A model generated the notes under the pieces. It was not told the DNA's origin. It ran no database searches and worked only from the letters and a program-made list of their open reading frames with translations. Below, piece after piece: positions 7,235-14,243 of a DNA stretch of 64,000 nucleotides (positions are counted from its first letter, which is position 1; each line of letters opens with the position of its first letter). Origin of the DNA: JADLBR01 sp964651705 (lineage in GTDB: Bacteria > Verrucomicrobiota > Verrucomicrobiia > JADLBR01); contig CAZYWZ010000014.1 in assembly GCA_964651705.1 (NCBI GenBank), positions 1 through 64,000 on the forward strand, read 5' to 3'. A program made the translations under genes and the position numbers.

Positions 7235-8695
7235 TCACTTCAGGAGCAGCGATTTCTCCGCGATCAGCGCCGGGGCATCGTAGACGGGGATGTCCTTGAA
7301 CACCGTTTTGTCGCCATCGCGCGCGATCCTGTCGGCGGGGATCTCGTGGATGCCGCCGGTGATCAGGTCGACCCAGACGGGTTCGGCGAACGGGCCGCCG
7401 GGGACGGTGAGCGTTGCCGGGACGGTCTCGTTCTTGTCCGAAGGCACGGCGCTCTTATCCCAGAAGACCAGCAGGCGCTGGCCGCCCGATTTGCGCTTGT
7501 AGGCATACAAAGCCGTTGCCTTGTCGCACTGGATCTCGCACGGGGGATCCGAGACGCGCTCCAGCGTGTCGTCGAATACCGCGACGACGTTCTGCACCGC
7601 GTAGTAGGCCATCTTGACCTTGAGGAGCCGGTACTGCTTGTCGGTCTTGACCAGCCCGTAGCGGTCCATGTCGCCGAGGCGATAGCCGTCCTCCCGGTTG
7701 TAATCGAGATCGGCGATCGAAAAGACGAGCGACTCGACGTCGTGCCCCAGGTCGCCGAGCATGCGGCGGGTGTCCCATTTGGCCTGCGTCAGCTCGGACC
7801 ACGGGTATTTGCTCAGCGCGCCGCCGAGGCAAAACTCCGACTGCGTGCCCGCCTCCCCCTGCCAGAGCTTGATTTCCGGGGCGTATTTCTGAAACAGCGT
7901 CTTGAGCTCCTGGACCTTTTCGTAATGCCCCTCGTCGGGATTCTTCGTGTAGCCGTGGTAGATGAACCAGTGGAACAGGGCCGCCTTCTTCCGTTCGGTC
8001 ACGCGCTTGAGCCATCCCTCCGCATAGGCGAGATTCGGCGAATTCAGGACCCCGCCGGCGATCCGCGCGTCCGGGATCACGCGCCGGATGATCTCCGCGG
8101 TCCGGATGTTGAAGTCCGCGGTCATCTCTGGGGTGTGGGCCTTGTTGTTGTTGGGCTCGTTCCACATCTCCCAGTCGCGCACCTTGCCCTTGTACCGCGT
8201 CGCCATCGCCTCGACCCATTTGTCCCACGCGGCCAGGGCCTCCTCGGAGGTCGGGAAGCCGCCGGAGAGGTGGCGGCTGCCGCCGCCGGGGTAGATCGGG
8301 TTGCCGTAGTTGGTCTGCAGGATGATCTCCAGCCCGAGCCCGCGGGCGTCGTCGATGATCCGGTCCAGCCAGCGCCAGTCGTACTTCCCCTGGTCGCGCT
8401 CCGTCTTCGCCCAGCCGCCCTGTAGCCGGATCATCTTGATGCCCAGCGGCGCGAGGTAGTCCCGGTACGAATCCCAGCTCGCGAAATCTCGGTCGAGCGT
8501 CTCGCATCCGAGGGACCAGTTCTGGCCGGCGATCTCTCCGACCCTCCGCGGCTTGATCGTGCCGATCCGCTTCAACCCCGGGTCCAGCGTCGTTTGCACC
8601 CGCGTCTCCGAGCTGTCGATCACCTGCGCCGGGGCCGCCGCCGAGAATCCGAGGGTCGCCGCCGCCATCCATGCCGCCATGCGTCTCATTGCCAT
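7235..8695 (-). CDS. Secreted clan GH-A glycoside hydrolase (GH39/GH5-like)
   Basis: A 486-residue exported TIM-barrel glycosidase. The signal peptide is MRRMAAWMAAATLGFSAAAPA. The putative acid/base glutamate is in WEMWNEPN (E180) and the putative nucleophile in WQGEAG (E281), the spacing expected for clan GH-A. The C-terminal part is beta-rich. I chose ATG 8695 because GGAGG stands 5-6 bases upstream. The reading frame continues to 8752, but that reads through the regulatory element. The 41-bp candidate operator ends 44 bp upstream. The family number is uncertain and the substrate cannot be read from the sequence. It appears to be transcribed alone. Confidence 0.8.
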   Translation of the reverse strand: MAMRRMAAWMAAATLGFSAAAPAQVIDSSETRVQTTLDPGLKRIGTIKPRRVGEIAGQNWSLGCETLDRDFASWDSYRDYLAPLGIKMIRLQGGWAKTERDQGKYDWRWLDRIIDDARGLGLEIILQTNYGNPIYPGGGSRHLSGGFPTSEEALAAWDKWVEAMATRYKGKVRDWEMWNEPNNNKAHTPEMTADFNIRTAEIIRRVIPDARIAGGVLNSPNLAYAEGWLKRVTERKKAALFHWFIYHGYTKNPDEGHYEKVQELKTLFQKYAPEIKLWQGEAGTQSEFCLGGALSKYPWSELTQAKWDTRRMLGDLGHDVESLVFSIADLDYNREDGYRLGDMDRYGLVKTDKQYRLLKVKMAYYAVQNVVAVFDDTLERVSDPPCEIQCDKATALYAYKRKSGGQRLLVFWDKSAVPSDKNETVPATLTVPGGPFAEPVWVDLITGGIHEIPADRIARDGDKTVFKDIPVYDAPALIAEKSLLLK

Positions 8696-8739
8696 TCGTG
8701 CCTCCATTCGCCCGCAAGCATGGCGCCGGCGCCTCGTCT

Positions 8740-8780
8740 GGCCAACTGGCAAACTGCGGCACCAATTTGCTAAAACGCGC
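8740..8780 (-). promoter_or_regulatory. Candidate AraC-type operator, copy 2
   Basis: This is the same 41-bp, gap-free element as at 2243-2283 and 41769-41809. The downstream half-site CGCAGTTTGCCAGTTGGCC is well kept. The upstream half-site (CGCGTTTTAGCAAAT) is more diverged but still 21 bp away. It ends 44 bp from the start of the glycosidase at 8695. Confidence 0.5.
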
Positions 8781-8891
8781 CAGCGTTCCCGACCCGGGTC
8801 CGTGGGCCCAACCGACGAGATTCGTATACCGGCGCCCGCCCCGAAACGAATCGTGAGGCGATCCCCTCGACAGAGATCCGCATGAGCTGGA

Positions 8892-9863
8892 TTAGTCCGA
8901 GGGGCTGACCAGCGGTTCCCCCGCGGGTGTCACGGATGCGCCGCCCCTTCTCGGTCGCAGCCAGGAAGCCACGACGGAAAACGTCAGCACGGTCACGATG
9001 ACGCCCAGCGAGACGAGCGTGTCCAGCTTGTAGGGCGAGTGCGCCAGCAGCATCTTCACGCCGACGAAGGCAAGCACCACGCCGAGACCGATCTTGAGGT
9101 AATGAAACTTGTCCATCACCCCCGCCAGCGCGAAGTAGAGCGCGCGCAGGCCGAGGATCGCGAACACGTTCGAGGTATAGACGATGAACGGGTCGGTCGT
9201 GACCGCGAAGATGGCCGGGATGCTGTCCACGGCAAAGACCAGGTCGGTCAACTCGACGAGCAGGAGAACCACGAAGAGCGGCGTGGCCATGAGGACGCCG
9301 TTCTCGCGTACGAAGAAGCGGTCCTCCCGATAGTCGCCGGTCACCGGCATCAGGCGCTTGAACCAGCCGACCACCGGATTTCGCTCGGGATGGATCTCCT
9401 CCTCGCGCTTCACGATCATCTTGATGCCCGTGAGGATCAGGAACGCGCCGAAGAGGTAGAGGATCCAACCGAAGCGCGTGATGAGGGCCACGCCCGCCCC
9501 GATCATCACCGCCCGCATCGCCAGCGCGCCGAGGATGCCCCAGAACAGCACCTTGTGCTGATATTTCGGCGGCACGGCAAAATACGAGAACAGCAGCGCG
9601 AACACGAAGATGTTGTCCACGCTCAAAGACTTCTCGATCAGGTAGCCGGTGAAGAAGTCCAGCGCCTTCTGCGAACCGGCGTAATGCCAGACCCCGGCGT
9701 TGAAGGCCAGCGCCAGCGCGACCCACACCGCCGTCCAGGCAAGCGATTCCTTGAGCGATACCGCGTGCGGCTTGCGGTGGAAGACGCCCAGGTCGAGCGC
9801 CAGCATCGCCAGCACAAACAGGGTGAAGCCTATCCAGATCCAGGGTGTTCCAATCGTTTCCAT
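8892..9863 (-). CDS. TerC/Alx-family integral membrane protein
   Basis: A 323-residue protein with about nine predicted membrane segments. It belongs to the TerC family, whose E. coli member Alx is linked to manganese export and alkaline response. Family features are METIGTPWIWIGF at the start, SLSVDNIFVFALLFSYFAVP, VELTDLVFAVDSIPAIFAVT and YTSNVFAILGLRALYF, which carry the conserved acidic residues in the membrane. ATG 9863 aligns with the Alx start. The annotated frame also opens at a TTG (9905). It follows the PEPCK-like gene by 57 bp and is probably in the same transcript. That gap is too short for a yybP-ykoY-type riboswitch. Confidence 0.9.
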   Translation of the reverse strand: METIGTPWIWIGFTLFVLAMLALDLGVFHRKPHAVSLKESLAWTAVWVALALAFNAGVWHYAGSQKALDFFTGYLIEKSLSVDNIFVFALLFSYFAVPPKYQHKVLFWGILGALAMRAVMIGAGVALITRFGWILYLFGAFLILTGIKMIVKREEEIHPERNPVVGWFKRLMPVTGDYREDRFFVRENGVLMATPLFVVLLLVELTDLVFAVDSIPAIFAVTTDPFIVYTSNVFAILGLRALYFALAGVMDKFHYLKIGLGVVLAFVGVKMLLAHSPYKLDTLVSLGVIVTVLTFSVVASWLRPRRGGASVTPAGEPLVSPSD

Positions 9864-9920
9864 GGGGCATGCGGGAGGCGTGCCGCGCCACATCGTGGAC
9901 GGCAATCAGGTCGATGCGGA

Positions 9921-11789
9921 TCAGGAGGCCGGGATGAGCCTCTCGTAATCCTCAAGCTTCCCGCCATCCAGGCAGCAGGTGATGATCTGTCTTCCAAGCG
10001 GATCGAGGTCGGGGTCGCAAAAATCCTCGAGGCACTTGTGGAAAAACGCCCGGAGGATCTCCGCGCCCTGGTCGTAGGCAACTTCTCCCACCTCCGGCTG
10101 CGTGTCCACCTGGAGAAACCAGCGTGTGATCATGCGTCCTTCCACCTGCAGCTGATGCAGCGTGTGGCCGAGCAGCGGGCAACGCGCGGGTCGCAGCTGG
10201 TCGGGGCGGAACTTCGCCACGCCGCGCCGGGCGAGATATTCGCGCGCGATCCACTGGGGCATGAAGCCCACCCGCCAGGCGCCCACGTGCTGGTTGGGGC
10301 AAAGGATGTGGCGCATCCGGGTGTTCTCCGCGAACTGCCGGAGCAGCAGGTTGGCTTGATCCACGCGCCGACCCGTCGCGAACGGCCAGTAGGAGCCAAC
10401 GCCTTCGCTGGTCATGCCCTCGGTCTCCACGATGCTCGGATTGGCGTGGCCGCGCGGTGAGACCAGTCGCCACAGCCAGGCCAGCGATGGCGGCAGAATG
10501 TGAAAGACGCCCATGATGCCGTAGGTGGGTTTCTCCTTGGTGCAGGGGGGAGTGCGCACGCCGAAACTGCGGATGTCCACCGTGACCGCCCCCTCCACCA
10601 CGCCGGGAAAGACCTTGCGCGGGATGATGAGGCGAGGATTCGGACAGGGTCTGCCAGGCGCATCCTCGATGTGCTCCCAGACCAGCGCCCGGCTGCCTGG
10701 GACGGCATCAATGCTGAGAAACAGCAGCGGCACGGGCGGTTCGGCGGCCAGCTTCTCCAGGTGCACGTCGGTGCCGTAGTGCTCGAGATGATTGACGCGG
10801 ACGAACCAGGCATTCTCCGCGTCGGTCAGCGTGAGCTTGCCTTTGCCGTCCTGCAACGAAGGGTGACACAGGGCCATGTCATCCGTCACGGCGTGCAGCT
10901 CGCAGCTGCGCGGGATTTCCAGGTAACGTTTCTCGCCGGTGACCAGATTCTCGCCCAGCAGGAGGCGTCCATCCGGCTCGCGATGCGCCTGCTCCAGCAT
11001 CTCGCTCTTGCCGCCACCGCTCGCGCCCTCGTGCATGATGGTCACGACGTTGTCGTAGGGCGTGATGACCTGGACGGTGGAGCAATGGTTCGTGACCCAA
11101 CCCTCGCGTTCGCCCAGCCCGAGGAGGACGCCGTAGATCCCTTTCTTGGCGCTTGGCCCAGGGTAGAGGTTGTAAGAGAACAGTTCGTGCAGGCCGTTGC
11201 GGCGATTGTGCACGACCACCTGTTTGCCATCGAAGTGCGTGTGGCGGAAGACCGGCGCCACGTATATGATCGCGCGCGGCACGAAGCTCGGCGGGATCTC
11301 GTCGTAGGGGATGATGCCCTGCAACATGGCCAGGCCGAGCGCGAAGAAGCCGGCGTTGGCGGGTGCGATCACGAGGGCGTCCATGCCCAGGCCCGCGCCC
11401 CCGGCCACGAAGCCGAACATCGCGAGCTCCTGGCCCCTGAGCCACTCGAAGGTCTGCAGCCGCAGCGGCGCGAATTCCGCCCCGAAGCGCGGCAGGAAGG
11501 CGTCCTTGTCGGTGGGCAGGTCGTCGCCGATCACCATGCAGTCCGGGTCGCGGCGGCGCATGTAGGGCTCGATGTAGTTGGCGGCGACGCCATTGCGCAC
11601 GCGGGCGACGGTGGCTTCGAGCACTCTTCCCTTGCCCGGCACGTCGTAGGCGACTTCGGAGAAATCCGATTTGGGCCCACCGCAGGCCAGGTCGACGAGT
11701 TCATCCGTCGTGCTTGCGATGGAAAGCCGCTTGCAGTGGGTGAGGATCTCGGCGGCTTCGCCGGGGGGATGATATTTTTGCCAGTTCAT
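9921..11789 (-). CDS. PEPCK-like P-loop protein (DUF4914-like)
   Basis: A 622-residue cytoplasmic protein. Residues 255-262 (GASGGGKS) form a P-loop of the phosphoenolpyruvate-carboxykinase/HprK type, and VTDDMALCHPS further on could be the metal-binding kinase-2 aspartates. Length and overall motifs fit the uncharacterised DUF4914 group better than true PEPCK. The GTP enzyme's PSACGKT-type motif and the ATP enzyme's GLSGTGKT are both absent. I start at the ATG before NWQKYHPPGE, a common opening. The frame extends to 11867 without a better site. It lies between the HPF-like gene (75 bp away) and terC. Its reaction is unknown. A nucleotide-dependent phosphotransfer is inferred. Confidence 0.65.
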   Translation of the reverse strand: MNWQKYHPPGEAAEILTHCKRLSIASTTDELVDLACGGPKSDFSEVAYDVPGKGRVLEATVARVRNGVAANYIEPYMRRRDPDCMVIGDDLPTDKDAFLPRFGAEFAPLRLQTFEWLRGQELAMFGFVAGGAGLGMDALVIAPANAGFFALGLAMLQGIIPYDEIPPSFVPRAIIYVAPVFRHTHFDGKQVVVHNRRNGLHELFSYNLYPGPSAKKGIYGVLLGLGEREGWVTNHCSTVQVITPYDNVVTIMHEGASGGGKSEMLEQAHREPDGRLLLGENLVTGEKRYLEIPRSCELHAVTDDMALCHPSLQDGKGKLTLTDAENAWFVRVNHLEHYGTDVHLEKLAAEPPVPLLFLSIDAVPGSRALVWEHIEDAPGRPCPNPRLIIPRKVFPGVVEGAVTVDIRSFGVRTPPCTKEKPTYGIMGVFHILPPSLAWLWRLVSPRGHANPSIVETEGMTSEGVGSYWPFATGRRVDQANLLLRQFAENTRMRHILCPNQHVGAWRVGFMPQWIAREYLARRGVAKFRPDQLRPARCPLLGHTLHQLQVEGRMITRWFLQVDTQPEVGEVAYDQGAEILRAFFHKCLEDFCDPDLDPLGRQIITCCLDGGKLEDYERLIPAS

Positions 11790-11863
11790 CGTGGTGGATA
11801 TTCCGTCAGGTTCTCGTTGGGGAGCGGTATGCAATTCATCGTCCTCGGCCGGCGGGGCGGCGG

Positions 11864-12205
11864 TCACTTCGTCCTGCGACCGGTTGGGCGGCGGGTGCTC
11901 GCCTGGCCTCTCTGGCGGGAGGCCTTCCGGCTCCGGCGTTGCTCGATCTGTTCCCGGAGGCGGGCCACCACCTTTTGCCAGGCGGCTGGCCAGGTGTGGT
12001 CGCGGGCAGCGGCACGGACGTCTGGGCCAGATACCGCCAGCATGGCCACCGCCTCGAAGGCCGGCGTCATCTCGCGCTCGTGTCGCAGCCCGACCTGGGC
12101 GGAGGCCACGTCCAACAGGCGGTCGAGGGTCCGCAGATCGGCCTCCACCTGCCGCCGCAACCCGTCGTCGTCTCTCATCCCTCGGATCTGAAATTGGATG
12201 TCCAT
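11864..12205 (-). CDS. HPF/RaiA-like ribosome hibernation factor
   Basis: A 113-residue protein with the beta-alpha-beta-beta-beta-alpha plan of the S30AE/HPF family: MDIQFQIRGM, the helix DGLRRQVEADLRTLDRLLD, strands carrying VGLRHEREM and AVAMLAVSGPD, and a final helix AWQKVVARLREQIEQRR. The basic tail resembles short HPF. Members bind idle 70S ribosomes. I start at MDIQ (12205), the usual family start. The frame extends upstream to 12319 across the promoter. It is the first gene of the unit leading to the PEPCK-like and terC genes, divergent from nhaR. Confidence 0.7.
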   Translation of the reverse strand: MDIQFQIRGMRDDDGLRRQVEADLRTLDRLLDVASAQVGLRHEREMTPAFEAVAMLAVSGPDVRAAARDHTWPAAWQKVVARLREQIEQRRSRKASRQRGQASTRRPTGRRTK

Positions 12206-12312
12206 GAAATCGGCTGGCTCAGGTTTGGTGCTCCTTCTCGGGCGCGGTATTCTCGGGGTGACCTCGTTGTCCCGAGTGCACCACCGCCCCATTCTGGCGC
12301 GCTGGGCCAGTT

Positions 12313-12365
12313 TAGCCAAATACGATTAAGGTATTGTAACTTTAGCTAGAACCTAATACGATATG
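12313..12365. promoter_or_regulatory. Divergent promoter/operator between HPF-like gene and nhaR
   Basis: This is an AT-rich island in GC-rich sequence. AATACGAT occurs at 12319-12326 and again at 12355-12362, 36 bp apart. Between them GATTAAGGT and AACCTAATAC form an imperfect inverted repeat. LysR-family regulators usually bind such sites next to their own gene, so this is a candidate NhaR site and shared promoter. Function is inferred. Confidence 0.5.
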
Positions 12366-12369
12366 CGGC

Positions 12370-13260
12370 ATGGAATTCTTGAATTACCATCATCTGCGGT
12401 ATTTCTGGGTCGCGGCCAAAGAGGGCGGGCTAACCCGCGCCGCCGCCAAGCTGCACGTCTCGCAGCCGAGCATCTGCACGCAGATCCAGGCCCTCGAGGG
12501 CTCGCTGGGCGAAAAATTGTTGCGGCGGACATCGCGCGGCCTGGCCCTGACCGAGGCTGGCCAGACGGTGTTCAGCTTTGCCGAGGGGATCTTCTCCCTC
12601 GGCGAGGATCTCCTGAGCACCATGAAGCAGCGCCCCACCACGCGTCCCTTGCGCGTCCACATCGGCATCGCCGATTCGGTGCCGAAGCTTCTCACCTACG
12701 GGATGCTCAAGCCGATTTTCCGCCTCCCCCAATCCGTCCAAGCTTCCTGCCGTGAGGGAAAAGTGCCCGACCTGCTCGCCCAGCTGGCGACCTATCGCCT
12801 CGATATCGTGCTGTCGGACGAGCCGGCGCCCGCCTCGGGAAACCTCAAGACGTTCAACCATCTCTTGGTGGAATGCGGCGTCTCCTTCTGCGCCGAACCG
12901 AAACTGGCGGCTCGCCTCAGGCGCCGCTTTCCCGCCTCCCTGCATGACGCCCCGGCGCTGTTGCCCAGCGCGAGCGCGGCCCTGAGACGGTCATTGGAAA
13001 AATGGTTTCAGGAGCATCGGATTTCACCCCGCCTGATTGCGGAGTTTGACGATGCCGCCCTGATGAAAGTGGCCGCCTCCGATGGCCTGGGGTTTTTCGC
13101 GGTTCCCAGCCTGGTTGCCAACGAGGCGGTGACCCGCTACGGCCTCAAAATCATCGGGCACGCCCCCCGTTGCAGCCAGAAGTTCTATGCCATCAGCGCG
13201 GAGCGGCGGCTCACCCACCCGGCGGTGGTGGCCATCACGGCCCATGCGCAGGACGGATAG
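12370..13260 (+). CDS. nhaR: NhaR-type LysR family transcriptional regulator
   Basis: A 296-residue LysR-family regulator close to NhaR, which senses Na+ and alkaline pH in E. coli. It opens with the NhaR-like MEFLNYHHLRYFWVAAKEGG. The winged helix-turn-helix is at about 18-40 (LTRAAAKLHVSQPSICTQI). The co-inducer domain follows, with VHIGIADSVPKLLTYGM, ACREGKVPDLLAQLATYRLD and the FFAVPSLVANE region typical of NhaR. It is divergent from the HPF-like, PEPCK-like and terC genes, so it probably controls them and itself. No Na+/H+ antiporter gene is adjacent. Confidence 0.85.
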   Translation: MEFLNYHHLRYFWVAAKEGGLTRAAAKLHVSQPSICTQIQALEGSLGEKLLRRTSRGLALTEAGQTVFSFAEGIFSLGEDLLSTMKQRPTTRPLRVHIGIADSVPKLLTYGMLKPIFRLPQSVQASCREGKVPDLLAQLATYRLDIVLSDEPAPASGNLKTFNHLLVECGVSFCAEPKLAARLRRRFPASLHDAPALLPSASAALRRSLEKWFQEHRISPRLIAEFDDAALMKVAASDGLGFFAVPSLVANEAVTRYGLKIIGHAPRCSQKFYAISAERRLTHPAVVAITAHAQDG

Positions 13261-13389
13261 GAATCCCATCGGGAGGCGCCGCGGGCGGCCGCGGGCCTTT
13301 TGCCACGCCTTCCACGCCTGGACCTTTCCGCGGCCGGCGAGCCCGCGGCTGTAGGCCATCCACTAGTCGGTCTGCCCGCAGGCGAGCAG

Positions 13390-13482
13390 GTAGGCCTTCA
13401 GGCGTTTCCGGTGGCGCGCGGGCTGCCGCGTGAACGCGGCACTACGAGCGGGGAAAGGTTTGTAGTGACGCCTTCAGGCGTT
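13390..13482. repeat. REP-like hairpins 5' of RAYT gene
   Basis: Three GTAG-footed hairpins occur close together. GTAGGCC-TTCA-GGC is at 13390-13403. GCCGCG and CGCGGC pair around TGAA at 13425-13440, with CTAC following at 13442-13445. GTAGTGACGCC-TTCA-GGCGT is at 13463-13481. The last two recur beyond the transposase at 14163-14221. The rest of 13261-13535 holds no gene. Confidence 0.8.
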
Positions 13483-13535
13483 CCGGCGGCAGGGTTTCGG
13501 CTGTTTTCTTGTTGGCGATATGGCAGGGTTGAGGC

Positions 13536-14156
13536 GTGCGGGATAGGGGATATCGGTGGCGAGGCATGTCCTCCGGAGAACGGGCGGAAGTGGTAGCGTT
13601 GCGAAAGGCTCGCCGGTGGCCATGGCATGCGCCCCCACACGGGAGCTTCAAGAACGGGGGGCACTTTCATTTAACGGCGGCCTGTTTCGAGCACCGGGCG
13701 CACATCGGGCACTCCATCGAACGAATGGAGGATTTTGCGGGCGGGCTGTTGCGTGCCGTGGCCGAAGGCGGAGGGCAGGCGTTGGCCTGGTGCGTGCTGC
13801 CGAACCATTATCACGCGCTGGTCGATGCCGGTGTGCTGCGGCATCTGCTTGACGCGCTGGGCCGATTGCATGGTCGCAGCGCTTGCGCCTGGAATCGGGA
13901 GGAGGGAATGCCGGGCCGCAAGGTTTTCTTCCGCGTGGCGGATCGGGCGATGCGCTCGGAGCGGCACTTTCTGGCGACGCTGAACTACGTGCACCACAAC
14001 CCGGTCCGCCACGGCTATGTCGCGCGCTGGACGGATTGGCCGTGGTCGAGCGCATCGGAGTATTTTTCGCGCGTGGGGTGGTCGGAGGCTGAGCGTCGTT
14101 GGCGGGAGTATCCCATCGGCGATTATGGCAGGGGCTGGGACGACGCCGACCTGTGA
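13536..14156 (+). CDS. REP-associated tyrosine transposase (RAYT)
   Basis: A 206-residue Y1-transposase relative. The HUH-type metal site is seen as LPNHYHALV (H91 and H93), after GGHFHLTAACFEHR. The likely catalytic tyrosine is Y151 in LNYVHHNPVRHGYV, followed by DWPWSSASEY, a signature of this family. Such enzymes cut and join single-stranded REP hairpins at a GTAG foot. Matching hairpins on both sides (13425-13481 and 14163-14221) support this role. The frame opens at GTG 13536. ATG 13566 is an alternative that would remove ten residues. Confidence 0.85.
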   Translation: MRDRGYRWRGMSSGERAEVVALRKARRWPWHAPPHGSFKNGGHFHLTAACFEHRAHIGHSIERMEDFAGGLLRAVAEGGGQALAWCVLPNHYHALVDAGVLRHLLDALGRLHGRSACAWNREEGMPGRKVFFRVADRAMRSERHFLATLNYVHHNPVRHGYVARWTDWPWSSASEYFSRVGWSEAERRWREYPIGDYGRGWDDADL

Positions 14157-14162
14157 GGGCAT

Positions 14163-14221
14163 GCCGCGTGAACGCGGCACTACGAGCGGGGGAAGGTTCG
14201 TCGCGACACCTTCAGGCGTTC
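14163..14221. repeat. REP-like hairpins 3' of RAYT gene
   Basis: A near copy of 13425-13482 in direct orientation. The GCCGCG-TGAA-CGCGGC hairpin with its CTAC is intact (14163-14183). The second hairpin (about 14203-14220) has lost its GTAG and part of its stem. The pair of blocks frames the RAYT gene. Confidence 0.8.
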
Positions 14222-14243
14222 TGGGCGAAGGCGCTGCGCGAGG

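Noticed and set aside
9864..9920. yybP-ykoY riboswitch before terC
   Set aside because: The gap to the preceding gene is only 57 bp and shows none of the expected paired elements.
9921..11789. Phosphoenolpyruvate carboxykinase (pckG/pckA)
   Set aside because: Only the P-loop region is similar. The signature motifs of either PEPCK class are missing, so I kept it as PEPCK-like.
13261..13535. A small gene between nhaR and the RAYT
   Set aside because: Open frames here are built of hairpin repeats and GC-rich sequence, with no ribosome site or protein-like pattern.
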